DNA from: Cohnella terricola
GTDB taxonomy: Bacteria > Bacillota > Bacilli > Paenibacillales > Paenibacillaceae
Assembly (NCBI RefSeq): GCF_007786475.1
Contig: NZ_VNJJ01000003.1
Location: forward strand, 62,001 to 126,000
DNA length: 64,000 nucleotides
Direction: 5' to 3'
Made by a program: the position numbers and the translations under genes. The notes beneath the pieces are model-generated. The model searched no databases, was not told where the DNA came from, and was given only the letters and a program-made list of their open reading frames with translations. Positions within the stretch are counted from its first letter, which is position 1, and each line of letters starts with the position of its first letter. Below are positions 34,373-42,427 of this stretch, in pieces.

Positions 34373-35512
34373 ATGTCATTTTCGATGGAAGTCGCAAGTC
34401 CGGAACAGATCAAAGCGGTCGTTGAGCAAGAGGCTGGGCCGGTGCCCGAGGAAATCGCCAAGCTCCAACAGATCGCCAGCGCCAACGTGGAGACGATCAT
34501 GACTTTGGATATCGAATCGCTCGACAAGAGGCAGGAAGTACTACAATCGATTGAAACATTCGGTCTCGGTACGATGAAATCATCCTCGGAGAAAAACAAG
34601 CTGCTGCAAATCTCGGTCGGAAATCTCTCGAGAACGGGAGACGAAGGCGGTCAAGTCGCCAAAGGGCTTGCGGAACTGCATACGCAGTTGAAGGATTTGG
34701 ATCCGAGCATCGTGGACTTCGCCAAAAGAGGGTTTCTCGGCAAGTGGTTTAATCCGCTCCGCGCTTATTTCCTCAAATACGAGAAAGCGGATAGCGTTAT
34801 CGCGGATATCGTTTCTTCTTTGGATAAGGGGAAAGTGACGCTGAAGAACGATAATACGACGCTCGAGATCGAGCAGCAAACGCTGCGGGACTTGACGAAA
34901 AAGCTGCGTAAGGAGATCCAGCTTGGAACGATGATGGACGAAGCAATCGAGACCCAGATCGAAGCGGCTCGTCAGCGGGACGAAGACCCGGACAAAATCC
35001 GGTTTATCACGGAAGAGGTATTATTCCCGCTCCGTCAGCGGGTGATGGATCTGCAGCAAATGCTAGTCGTGAATCAGCAAGGGATCATGGCGATCGAAGT
35101 CGTCATCCGCAACAACAAAGAGTTGATACGCGGCGTGGATCGAGCGAAGAACGTCACGGTATCCGCGCTTAAGATTTCCGTGACCGTAGCTAGCGCACTG
35201 TACAATCAGAAGATCGTACTCAAGAAAATCGAGCTCTTGAACCAGACGACGAACGAGCTGATCGCGGGAACGTCCCGCATGCTGAAGGAGCAAGGCGCAG
35301 CCATTCATAAGCAAGCGCTCGAAGCTAGCGTATCGGTCGAAACGCTGAAGCAGGCGTTCGCCGACGTGCTCGCCTCGCTCGACTCCATTAGCGCCTACAA
35401 GCAGGAAGCTCTGCCGAAGATGCGCGAGACGATCGGCCAATTTCGCGAATTGGCCGACGAGGGTGAAAGGCAGATTCAACGGCTTGAGAAAGGGCATAAG
35501 CTGGGAATATAA
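34373..35512 (+). CDS. Toxic anion resistance protein, TelA family
   Basis: A 379-residue, mostly alpha-helical protein of the TelA/KlaA family, linked to tellurite and other stress resistance and paired with membrane proteins in Firmicutes. Visible family traits are the RGFLGKWFNPLRAYFLKYEK core, the LVVNQQGIMAIEVVIRNNKELIRGVDRA region and long coiled-coil helices. TTGGAGGAGGAAAAGT lies before ATG 34373. It is the third gene of this operon, 23 bp after the VWA gene. Tellurite itself is not implied by the sequence. Confidence 0.9.
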   Translation: MSFSMEVASPEQIKAVVEQEAGPVPEEIAKLQQIASANVETIMTLDIESLDKRQEVLQSIETFGLGTMKSSSEKNKLLQISVGNLSRTGDEGGQVAKGLAELHTQLKDLDPSIVDFAKRGFLGKWFNPLRAYFLKYEKADSVIADIVSSLDKGKVTLKNDNTTLEIEQQTLRDLTKKLRKEIQLGTMMDEAIETQIEAARQRDEDPDKIRFITEEVLFPLRQRVMDLQQMLVVNQQGIMAIEVVIRNNKELIRGVDRAKNVTVSALKISVTVASALYNQKIVLKKIELLNQTTNELIAGTSRMLKEQGAAIHKQALEASVSVETLKQAFADVLASLDSISAYKQEALPKMRETIGQFRELADEGERQIQRLEKGHKLGI

Positions 35513-35598
35513 ATGGGTAGCTTACATCGAACATCGCACAAATACCCGCTCCGGACAATAAGCTGTAGGTAATGCACCATCAATCGGAGGGGAACAAT

Positions 35599-36123
35599 TT
35601 GCAACGCGTATATTGGTATTCCAATCCTTACTATTCTCGTTATTCGGCAGGCTATTATCCCTGGTTACAGATGAGAAAGGAAGCACAGTCCTATAAGTCA
35701 TTGCAAGACGCATTGGTTCTGATTCGCAAGGCGGTCGAGGGCGAGAGGGAAGACGAATTGTTTTACGACTATTTAATTTCGGTGGCGCCTTCGCAAGAAG
35801 AAAAGGAGATCATCCAAAGCATTCGAGACGACGAACGGAAGCACAATCGCATGTTTCGGAGCATGTATCAAGATCTGACGGGGCAAACGATAACGGCGCC
35901 GGAGGAAGTTGCGTTCGAGAAGCCGAAATCGTACGCGGACGGGATTCGGCGAGCGTTATTCGGAGAGCTTGCCGCGGTCGAGCGCTACCGCGACATCCGC
36001 GCCGGTCTGCCGGATCGCTATCATCGGGATATGGTTTTTGAAATTATTACGGATGAGCTGAAACATGCCGCTAAATACAACTATATTCTGACTCTGGGCT
36101 CGTCAAAAGTGAACAAGAAGTGA
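35599..36123 (+). CDS. Ferritin-like domain protein
   Basis: A 174-residue ferritin-like four-helix protein. The N-terminus is Tyr-rich (YWYSNPYYSRYSAGYYPW). Iron-type ligand motifs are spread over the helices: Glu in EGEREDELFYDYL, Glu and His in DDERKHNRM, Glu in GELAAVERYRD and DELKHAAKYNY. The TTG start at 35599 is supported by GGAGGGGAACAAT; an ATG at 35572 overlies that ribosome binding site. Similar Tyr-rich ferritin-like proteins occur in spore-formers, but the role is unproven. A terminator follows. Confidence 0.8.
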   Translation: MQRVYWYSNPYYSRYSAGYYPWLQMRKEAQSYKSLQDALVLIRKAVEGEREDELFYDYLISVAPSQEEKEIIQSIRDDERKHNRMFRSMYQDLTGQTITAPEEVAFEKPKSYADGIRRALFGELAAVERYRDIRAGLPDRYHRDMVFEIITDELKHAAKYNYILTLGSSKVNKK

Positions 36124-36130
36124 AGTGTAG

Positions 36131-36172
36131 GCGCAAGTTGAAGGGGATAGCACCCCAAAACTTGCGCTTTTT
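36131..36172 (+). terminator. Terminator after the ferritin-like gene
   Basis: GCGCAAGTT / AACTTGCGC with a nested GGGGATAGCACCCC hairpin inside, then TTTTTG. Confidence 0.85.
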
Positions 36173-36214
36173 GCGTTATTGATGCCCATTTCAGGAAAAT
36201 CCTAGTTCACTTGC

Positions 36215-36520
36215 GCTCTAAGGGTCTGACAGACCGTTACAGCTGCCGAAACTTCGTTCACGGGTGCTCTAAGGGTCTGGCAGACCGTTACAGCCGCCGA
36301 ACTCCTGCTCGTGGACACTCTAAGGGCCTGACAGACCGTTGCAGCCTCCGAACCCCTGTTCACGGTTACTCTAAGGGTCTGGCAGACCGTTACAGTCGCC
36401 GAAACCTCGTTCATGGGTGCTCTAAGGGTCTGACAGATCGTTACAATCACCGAACTCCTGCTCGTGGACACTCTAAGGGTCTGGCGGACCGTTACAACTG
36501 CCGAATCGCCACTCGCGAGA
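36215..36520. repeat. 51-bp tandem array, six copies, with a 153-bp higher-order repeat
   Basis: Copies start at 36215, 36266, 36317, 36368, 36419 and 36470, an exact 51-bp period. Each contains CTCTAAGGGTCTGACAGACC followed by GTTACAG. Unit tails repeat every third copy (unit 1 like 4, unit 2 like 5), so the array looks like a duplicated triplet of 153 bp. The reverse complement of the core matches the array at 15083. Both strands stay open, but no ribosome binding site marks a gene. Confidence 0.93.
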
Positions 36521-36547
36521 GAACGAGAGGTCGGACAGCGGTCAATC

Positions 36548-36571
36548 AGCTGCTTTCGAAACAGCTTTTTG
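36548..36571 (+). terminator. Small hairpin with T-run after the repeat array
   Basis: AGCTG / CAGCT around CTTTCGAAA, then TTTTTG. It could end any transcript across the array. A TATAAT -10-like box follows at 36575-36580 ahead of the LysR gene. Confidence 0.6.
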
Positions 36572-36635
36572 TATTATAATGAGGATAACGAAAACGATCG
36601 CTTGCAATAGCAAGAGGAAACAGGGGGAACGTTCA

Positions 36636-37541
36636 TTGACGCTACAGCAACTTAAATACGTCATCGAGGTGGCCGCCAGGGGATCCATCAACGAGGCGGC
36701 CAAGCGGCTCTTCATTTCCCAGCCGAGCCTATCGAATGCGATCAAAGACCTGGAAGAGGAAATGCAACTGACCATCTTCGAAAGATCGAACAAAGGAATC
36801 TCGCTCTCGAAGGAAGGGATCGAATTTTTGAGCTATGCCCGGCAAGTCGTCGAACAAGCGGAATTGCTAGAAAGCCGCTATATGAACGCCAAGCCTTCGC
36901 CGCAACATTTTTCCGTGTCCACCCAGCACTATGCCTTCGCGGTTAACGCGTTCGTGACCCTGGTGAAGGAATATGGCCAGGAAGAATACGAACTCGCTTT
37001 GCGCGAGACGAAAACGTACGAAATCATCGAAGACGTCCGCAATCTACGCAGCGAGATCGGCATTTTGTATCTCAACGAGTTCAACGGCAAAGTGATCAAT
37101 AAGCTGCTTAAATCTGCGAATTTGCAGTTCACCAGCCTGTTCACAGCCAAACCGCATATTTTCATCAGCATCCAAAATCCGCTGGCCAAGCTTCCGATCG
37201 TCACGATCGAGCAGCTTCAGGATTATCCGTATTTGTCCTTCGATCAGGGGGAATACAACTCGTTTCATTTTTCCGAAGAGATTCTCAGTACGCTGACGCG
37301 CAAAAAGAGCATCCGGGTAAACGACAGGGCGACGCTGTTCAACTTGTTGATCGGCTTAAACGGATATACGATCTCGACGGGAGTGCTTAGCGCCGATCTG
37401 AACGGCAACGAGATTATACCCGTCCCCCTCGATTGGGATGAGACGATTAATGTCGGGTGGATCTCGCATAAGAACGTCTCATTGTCGAAGCTCGGAACGG
37501 CATATATCGATGCTCTACAGGAAGCAATCTCAGGATCATGA
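36636..37541 (+). CDS. LysR-family regulator, probable methionine/cysteine control
   Basis: A 301-residue LysR regulator. The winged helix-turn-helix is at about 1-60 (LQQLKYVIEVAARGSINEAA, then LFISQPSLSNAI) with an effector domain after residue 90. I chose TTG 36636 behind CAGGGGGAA; the frame is open upstream but without similarity. The gene lies just ahead of metE, with palindromic sites between, so autoregulation and control of metE in the manner of MetR/MtaR-type regulators is likely. The effector (homocysteine or O-acetylserine in relatives) cannot be seen here. Confidence 0.88.
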   Translation: MTLQQLKYVIEVAARGSINEAAKRLFISQPSLSNAIKDLEEEMQLTIFERSNKGISLSKEGIEFLSYARQVVEQAELLESRYMNAKPSPQHFSVSTQHYAFAVNAFVTLVKEYGQEEYELALRETKTYEIIEDVRNLRSEIGILYLNEFNGKVINKLLKSANLQFTSLFTAKPHIFISIQNPLAKLPIVTIEQLQDYPYLSFDQGEYNSFHFSEEILSTLTRKKSIRVNDRATLFNLLIGLNGYTISTGVLSADLNGNEIIPVPLDWDETINVGWISHKNVSLSKLGTAYIDALQEAISGS

Positions 37542-37546
37542 TTAAC

Positions 37547-37596
37547 TATAGCCGCCGGCTATAACTAGATATAGTATAAGCGAGTTACACTATATC
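37547..37596 (+). promoter_or_regulatory. LysR-type operator candidates upstream of metE
   Basis: Two dyads: ATAGCCG-C-CGGCTAT (inside 37547-37563) and GATATAGT-N13-ACTATATC (37568-37596). The second fits the T-N11-A spacing of LysR sites. They lie 52 bases or more before the metE start and directly after the LysR stop. The -10 and -35 of metE are not clear to me. Confidence 0.6.
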
Positions 37597-37647
37597 GAAA
37601 GGGACGTGTTATCTTTCTTGTAACAAGTCGTATAGGAGTGTTACGAG

Positions 37648-39927
37648 ATGGCGAAAAGCAGCGTATTGGGATATCCGCGCATCGGCGCGAACCGAGAATG
37701 GAAAAAAGCGCTCGAAGCGTTCTGGGCAGGAAAGACGGAAGAAGCAGTGTTTCAGGAACAATTGCGGGAAATCCGCTTGAACCATCTGCGCAAGCAGCGC
37801 GATAAAGGGATCGATCTAATCCCGGTTAACGACTTCAGCTACTACGATCACGTTCTGGATACGGCAACGATGTTCGGCATCGTTCCGCAACGTTTTGCCT
37901 ATAAAGGCGGCGTCGTGCCACTGAGCTTATATTACGGAATCGCCCGCGGAACGAAAGAAGCGACAGCGAGCGAGATGACCAAATGGTTCAACACCAACTA
38001 TCACTACATCGTACCCGAGTTGGACGGGGCAACGCCTGAACTTACCGAGAACAAACCGCTTGCGGCCTATCGCGAAGCGAAGGAAGCGTTCGGAATCGAA
38101 GGAAAACCGGTCATTCTTGGGCCGCTCACGTTCTTGAAGCTATCCAAAGGCTACAAACCAGCGGAGACGGACGCTTGGCTCGATCGCTTGCTTCCGCTAT
38201 ACGTACAGGTTTTGCGCGAACTTGCGAATGAAGGCGTTCAATGGGTGCAGATCGACGAACCGATCTTGGTCACGAAACTGGCCGCTGACGATCTGAAACG
38301 ACTGAAGACGATTTACGAGACGTTCTCCGCGGCGGTGCCCGAATTGAACGTGATCCTGCAAACTTACTTTGAATCGGTAGAAAATTACAGCGAGATCGTC
38401 TCGCTGCCGGTCAAAGGGATCGGACTTGATTTCGTGCACGGATCTGCAGGCAATTTGTCTGCGATCAAGCAATTCGGTTTCCCTGCGGACAAGGTTCTTG
38501 GTGCGGGCGTGATCGACGGGCGCGGCATCTGGAAGGCGTCGCTTCGCGAGAAACTGGCGTTGCTCGATCAACTAGCCGGCATCGTGTCGTCTGATCGTCT
38601 CATCGTTCAATCTTCGTGCAGCCTGCTTCATGTTCCGGTAACGGTTGAACAGGAAACGAAGCTGTCGGCTGAGCTGCGTGGCGCTCTCGCGTTCGCGGAC
38701 GAGAAGCTGAACGAGATTGCCCTGCTGGCTAAAGCGGTCAACTCGGGTGCATCCGCAGTCGCTCTGGAGCTAGACCAAAGCGAGCGCGACGTTCAAGCGC
38801 TCAAGCAGTCCGAAGAACGCAATCGCAAGGATATTCAGAAAGCGGTCACGGAGATCGCGAGCAAGCAGCCGGAGCGTCATTCTCCCTTCGCCGCACGTCA
38901 AGCGACTCAGCAGGCCAAATGGCAGTTGCCACTGTTCCCGACAACGACGATCGGCAGCTTCCCGCAATCGGCGGAAGTTCGCAAGGCTCGCCAGCTCTGG
39001 CGCAAAGGCGAATGGAACGAGAAGCAATACGCGGATTTCATTCGCGATCAGATCGATCTCTGGATTAAACTCCAGGAAGAAATCGGAATCGACGTTCTTG
39101 TGCATGGCGAATTCGAGCGGACGGACATGGTCGAATTTTTCGGCGAGAAGCTCGCGGGCTTCGCGTTCACTCAGAACGGCTGGGTACAATCTTACGGCTC
39201 CCGCTGCGTCAAACCTCCGGTGATCTACGGCGATGTCGCGTTCGAGCAGCCGATGACCGTCGAGGAAACGAAGTATGCGCAGTCGAAAACCGATCGCCCG
39301 GTAAAAGGCATGCTGACCGGCCCGATCACGATCATGAACTGGTCGTTCGTCCGCGACGACATTCCGCGCGAACAAATCGCTTACCAGCTCGCTTACGCGC
39401 TTCGTCAAGAAGTGGAAGCGCTGGAGAACGCAGGCATCGGCATGATCCAGGTGGACGAACCGGCTGTCCGCGAAGGTCTTCCGTTGAAAGAGAACGAGCA
39501 AGCCGGCTACCTGGCTTGGGCCGTTAAAGCGTTCCGCATGACGACCTGCACGGTGCAAGACACGACGCAGATCCATACGCATATGTGCTACTGCGAGTTC
39601 CACGACATGATCGATTCGATCGAAGAGATGGACGCAGACGTGATCTCGATCGAAACGTCCCGGAGCCACGGCGAATTGATTCATAGCTTCGAAATCAATA
39701 CGTATAAGCTTGGCATCGGACTGGGCGTATACGACATCCATAGTCCTCGCGTTCCGCAAGTGGCGGAGATGACGAACATGATCGATCGTGCGTTGCAAGT
39801 GCTCGATCCGAAACTGTTCTGGATCAATCCGGACTGCGGCCTGAAAACCCGCGGACAAGAAGAAACGGTCGCCTCCTTGCGCAACATGGTTGAAGCGACT
39901 AAGATCGCCCGCGCGAAGCACTCATAA
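37648..39927 (+). CDS. metE: Cobalamin-independent methionine synthase
   Basis: A 759-residue enzyme that methylates homocysteine with 5-methyltetrahydropteroyltri-glutamate, the last step of methionine synthesis without vitamin B12. It has the N-terminal SSVLGYPRIGANREWKKALE and the C-terminal catalytic barrel with zinc ligands in HTHMCYCEF and the late Cys of NPDCGLKTRG. Full family length. TAGGAGTGTTACGAG precedes ATG 37648. No SAM riboswitch or T-box precedes it; the palindromes and the adjacent LysR gene suggest protein control. Confidence 0.97.
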   Translation: MAKSSVLGYPRIGANREWKKALEAFWAGKTEEAVFQEQLREIRLNHLRKQRDKGIDLIPVNDFSYYDHVLDTATMFGIVPQRFAYKGGVVPLSLYYGIARGTKEATASEMTKWFNTNYHYIVPELDGATPELTENKPLAAYREAKEAFGIEGKPVILGPLTFLKLSKGYKPAETDAWLDRLLPLYVQVLRELANEGVQWVQIDEPILVTKLAADDLKRLKTIYETFSAAVPELNVILQTYFESVENYSEIVSLPVKGIGLDFVHGSAGNLSAIKQFGFPADKVLGAGVIDGRGIWKASLREKLALLDQLAGIVSSDRLIVQSSCSLLHVPVTVEQETKLSAELRGALAFADEKLNEIALLAKAVNSGASAVALELDQSERDVQALKQSEERNRKDIQKAVTEIASKQPERHSPFAARQATQQAKWQLPLFPTTTIGSFPQSAEVRKARQLWRKGEWNEKQYADFIRDQIDLWIKLQEEIGIDVLVHGEFERTDMVEFFGEKLAGFAFTQNGWVQSYGSRCVKPPVIYGDVAFEQPMTVEETKYAQSKTDRPVKGMLTGPITIMNWSFVRDDIPREQIAYQLAYALRQEVEALENAGIGMIQVDEPAVREGLPLKENEQAGYLAWAVKAFRMTTCTVQDTTQIHTHMCYCEFHDMIDSIEEMDADVISIETSRSHGELIHSFEINTYKLGIGLGVYDIHSPRVPQVAEMTNMIDRALQVLDPKLFWINPDCGLKTRGQEETVASLRNMVEATKIARAKHS

Positions 39928-39935
39928 TACCATTA

Positions 39936-39985
39936 ATACCCCCAACATCCGCAGGTCATTGGACTTGCCGGATGATTGGGGGTAT
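39936..39985 (+). terminator. Terminator after metE
   Basis: ATACCCCCAACATCCG / CGGATGATTGGGGGTAT with one mismatch and a 17-base loop, then ATTTG. Confidence 0.8.
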
Positions 39986-40021
39986 ATTTGTGCCATAACC
40001 TTTCGAAAAGGACAATGAAAG

Positions 40022-40615
40022 ATGGCGAGTAACTACGCGAATAATGGCAAATCGCAGATGAAACATCAGACAACAAATCAATGGGACGATAAGCTATGGG
40101 CCGCTTCGGAGCCTGTATACCGGGAAGCTTTCCCTGAGCATGGAAGAAAAAGCGAAGCGATTATCCGGCGGATGTTCAACCGCGCCCTCTGTACGCTTCA
40201 TGTATGGAGCTTGGAGGACGCGACCGTCGCCATGGCGCTGACCGCATATGATGAACGTACATGGACGCTGATCATCGATTATATCGCTGTGAATCAAGCG
40301 TGGCAGGGCAGAGGCATCGGGCGGTCGTGCGTCGAACGGATCCGGGATTGGGCCGCCGCCGTACAGCCGGAATGCCGCGGCATCATCATCGAGGTCGAAG
40401 CCGAGAGGACGGAGGAGAACGCGAAGCGTATCCGCTTCTGGGAAGGAGCAGGCTTTAAGTTGACCGACTATGTTTATGCTTATATCTGGGTGCCGGAGAC
40501 GTATCGGGCGATGACGCTTAGCTTGAATTCGGCCGAACCGCTAACAAGCGACGGCAAAGAGCTGTTCAAGGCGATCACCCGTTATCACGAGCGCGCTTAT
40601 CGGGGCAAGGATTAG
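40022..40615 (+). CDS. GNAT-family N-acetyltransferase
   Basis: A 197-residue acetyl-CoA-dependent acyltransferase of the GNAT fold. The acetyl-CoA loop is WQGRGIGRSCVERIRDWAA near residue 98 (the R/Q-x-x-G-x-G motif), after the IDYIAVNQ strand. EENAKRIRFWEGAGFKLTDY is the late motif. The acceptor is unknown. AAAGGACAATGAAAG lies before ATG 40022. It stands between metE and a nucleotidase gene without clear functional linkage. Confidence 0.87.
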   Translation: MASNYANNGKSQMKHQTTNQWDDKLWAASEPVYREAFPEHGRKSEAIIRRMFNRALCTLHVWSLEDATVAMALTAYDERTWTLIIDYIAVNQAWQGRGIGRSCVERIRDWAAAVQPECRGIIIEVEAERTEENAKRIRFWEGAGFKLTDYVYAYIWVPETYRAMTLSLNSAEPLTSDGKELFKAITRYHERAYRGKD

Positions 40616-40691
40616 GTACAGCAATGACACCTCTCTAGTCCAATGGTATAATTTATCGGAGCAAGCTTAAACGAACAGCGGAGGAGAACGA

Positions 40692-41255
40692 ATGAGGAAA
40701 GCCATTATCGCAGTCGACATGGACGATACGATCTGCCATCTCGTCAAACGCGCGATCTATCACAACAACATTGAGTTTCCAACCCATCCGCTGCGGTATG
40801 AGGAAATGTTCGATTGGAACACAGATCACTTGCGGCATCCGGCCAGCACGCACGAAGTGTTTTTCGGGCGGCCCGGCCTATATGAGGAGTTGGAATTGTT
40901 CGACGAGCATGTCGTAGAGGAGATGGAGAAGCTTCACCGCGCTTACGATGTAGTGATCGTCACGGCCGCCGATCCGGCTACGGTCGTGGAGAAATGGAAC
41001 TGGCTGCAGCGGCATATGCCGTTCATTCCTTTGGAAAATTTTATGACGTGCAAGCGCAAATATTTGCTCGATTTCGATCTCATAATTGACGATGGCGCGC
41101 ATAATCTCGTTCCCTCAATCGAAGCCGGGAAGAAGGTGCTTTGCATTCCGCACCCGTGGAATATAAAAGCTCGCGAGCAATACGATTTTCCGGTCATGGA
41201 AGGCTGGGAGAACGCGAAAGAACGGATCGATCAATTGCTGGCTGAACGTGCTTAG
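40692..41255 (+). CDS. HAD-superfamily 5'-nucleotidase (NT5C-like)
   Basis: A 187-residue HAD phosphatase like 5'(3')-deoxyribonucleotidases. The catalytic motif DMDDTICHL is at residues 9-17, IVTAADPATVVEKWNWL holds the motif II threonine, CKRKYLLDFDLIIDDGAHN holds the motif III Lys and motif IV Asp pair. It would remove phosphate from small nucleotides. GCGGAGGAGAACGA precedes ATG 40692. Terminated by the hairpin at 41271. Confidence 0.87.
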   Translation: MRKAIIAVDMDDTICHLVKRAIYHNNIEFPTHPLRYEEMFDWNTDHLRHPASTHEVFFGRPGLYEELELFDEHVVEEMEKLHRAYDVVIVTAADPATVVEKWNWLQRHMPFIPLENFMTCKRKYLLDFDLIIDDGAHNLVPSIEAGKKVLCIPHPWNIKAREQYDFPVMEGWENAKERIDQLLAERA

Positions 41256-41270
41256 AAGAAACGACGAAAA

Positions 41271-41309
41271 TAGAAGAAGCGATCCCGGGAATGGGATCGC
41301 TTCTTCTAT
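41271..41309. terminator. Bidirectional terminator between the nucleotidase and PAP2 genes
   Basis: TAGAAGAAGCGATCCC / GGGATCGCTTCTTCTA, with a six-base loop, between convergent genes. Confidence 0.9.
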
Positions 41310-41315
41310 TTCGCA

Positions 41316-41891
41316 TTATTTTTTAGGCAGACCTGGAATGGCTTTGACGATTCGACCGTACAAGCCTATGGTTAGCCGCGGCAACGGCTCAAGACGTTCG
41401 CGCAGCAAGAACACGGCCAGACTGACGAGGAACGACAATACGATTGCGCCGGCAATATCGGCGGGATAGTGAACACCGACATAAACCCGGGCAAGACCGG
41501 TCAGGACGGCAAGCGCCAGCATCACCGTACCCAGATTGCGCAGAACGAAAAATACGCTAAAAGCCAAGGAAAAAGCCAATATCGAATGATCGCTTGGAAA
41601 TGATGGATCCGCGGCATGCGGAATCAGCTGATTCACTTCATGCCCGACGAAAGGTCTCGGATGGTTGACCGCCGGCGAAATGAAGTAGGCAGCGACAAAC
41701 AGCGTGATTGCAGCCGACAGACAGGCATAGAACGTTAGTCGTTGATGATTAGGTTTGCCGGAAAACCAGAGTATGGCCATAATGGCCAGAAGAACCCATA
41801 CGATATCTTGCGCGAACCATTCCATGCAGTCGTCGATCCAATCCCACTGGCCCGCATAGCGGTTAATCGCCTGAAACAATTGTTCGTTCAT
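41316..41891 (-). CDS. bcrC: PAP2-family undecaprenyl-diphosphatase (BcrC-like)
   Basis: A 191-residue membrane phosphatase with about five helices that recycles undecaprenyl diphosphate to the monophosphate for wall synthesis and gives bacitracin tolerance. PAP2 motifs are VNHPRPF, PSFPSDHS and ARVYVGVHYPADIAG. The N-terminus (MNEQLFQAINRYAG) resembles BcrC, so I place the start at ATG 41891 with GGGTGATG upstream; ATG 41900 is an alternative. A second, unrelated undecaprenyl-diphosphatase (uppP) is at 60775 in this window. Not otherwise linked to neighbours. Confidence 0.85.
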   Translation of the reverse strand: MNEQLFQAINRYAGQWDWIDDCMEWFAQDIVWVLLAIMAILWFSGKPNHQRLTFYACLSAAITLFVAAYFISPAVNHPRPFVGHEVNQLIPHAADPSFPSDHSILAFSLAFSVFFVLRNLGTVMLALAVLTGLARVYVGVHYPADIAGAIVLSFLVSLAVFLLRERLEPLPRLTIGLYGRIVKAIPGLPKK

Positions 41892-42039
41892 ATTTTTCAT
41901 CACCCAATCGTTTTTCCCTCTACTATATCCCGCATACCTTAATAAATCCTTAACATTTCTTTAAATGAAGTTAATCCATACATGCACGTAAAGTTTAATT
42001 ACAACCGTTTATTCCCTTTAGCTTAAGCTTGACCCGTTA

Positions 42040-42168
42040 TACAATGATCTTGTCGGGCCCGACGAATCTCCGGGAAAGGAGTTGATCGCATTGATCTACC
42101 AACCTGAGGTGATCTTCGTTTAAACGAAGATCACCGATTAAGGGGGGAGGCCGAGAGGCCTCCTTTTT
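42040..42168 (+). ncRNA. Structured leader or small RNA candidate with a short peptide frame
   Basis: A 10-codon frame (MIYQPEVIFV) from TTG 42091 to 42123 has AAAGGAG nine bases upstream. Its end runs into a perfect 28-bp palindrome, GGTGATCTTCGTTT / AAACGAAGATCACC (42108-42135), and then an intrinsic terminator, GGAGGCC-GAGA-GGCCTCC-TTTTT (42146-42168). A GTCGGGCCCGAC palindrome is at about 42052-42063 and a TACAAT -10-like box at 42040. This is the layout of a translation-coupled attenuator or a terminated small RNA. I know no family that it matches. Confidence 0.45.
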
Positions 42169-42189
42169 CCCATCATTTTCTTCATGCCG

Positions 42190-42218
42190 TTGCGTAATGA
42201 AAAGGCTTATTCTATACT
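42190..42218 (+). promoter_or_regulatory. Sigma-A-type promoter candidate before the CD3324 gene
   Basis: TTGCGT at 42190 and TATACT at 42213 with 17-base spacing. It lies directly after the terminator of the structured leader and before the small frame at 42323. Confidence 0.55.
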
Positions 42219-42322
42219 GTTTCCATGAACCCCAATTCATGGAAAGGGTTTCGCGAAGCACGAGCCTTGCGTTCGTGTTTTTAATTTCTCAGCATCCAAT
42301 TATCGAGAGGAGGAAGGTAAAG

Positions 42323-42427
42323 ATGGCTATGAACTGCGCTAATGTAATGGAAACTGTCGTCTATTCAACAAAGGCGAAGGAGGGCCAACTTGATCTACAA
42401 AAATGGGAGAGATGTTCTTCCCCCTAG
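42323..42427 (+). CDS. Small leader frame overlapping the CD3324-family gene
   Basis: A 34-codon frame (MAMNCANVMETVVYSTKAKE and on) with an unusually good ribosome binding site, AGGAGGAAGGTAAAG. It overlaps the next gene, in another frame, by 38 bases. It may couple translation of that gene. No similarity to a known family is seen, so it may be a chance frame with a real ribosome binding site. Confidence 0.4.
   Translation: MAMNCANVMETVVYSTKAKEGQLDLQKWERCSSP

Noticed and set aside
36211..36579. Repeat protein or CRISPR array at the third array
   Set aside because: Units are contiguous with no unique spacers, no cas genes are near, and no ribosome binding site supports a protein.
38770..39921. 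Minus-strand frame of 383 codons antisense to metE
   Set aside because: Shadow of metE; no start signal or similarity.
42197..42427. A 76-codon frame starting at 42197
   Set aside because: Its first part covers a promoter candidate; only the 34-codon part from 42323 has a ribosome binding site.
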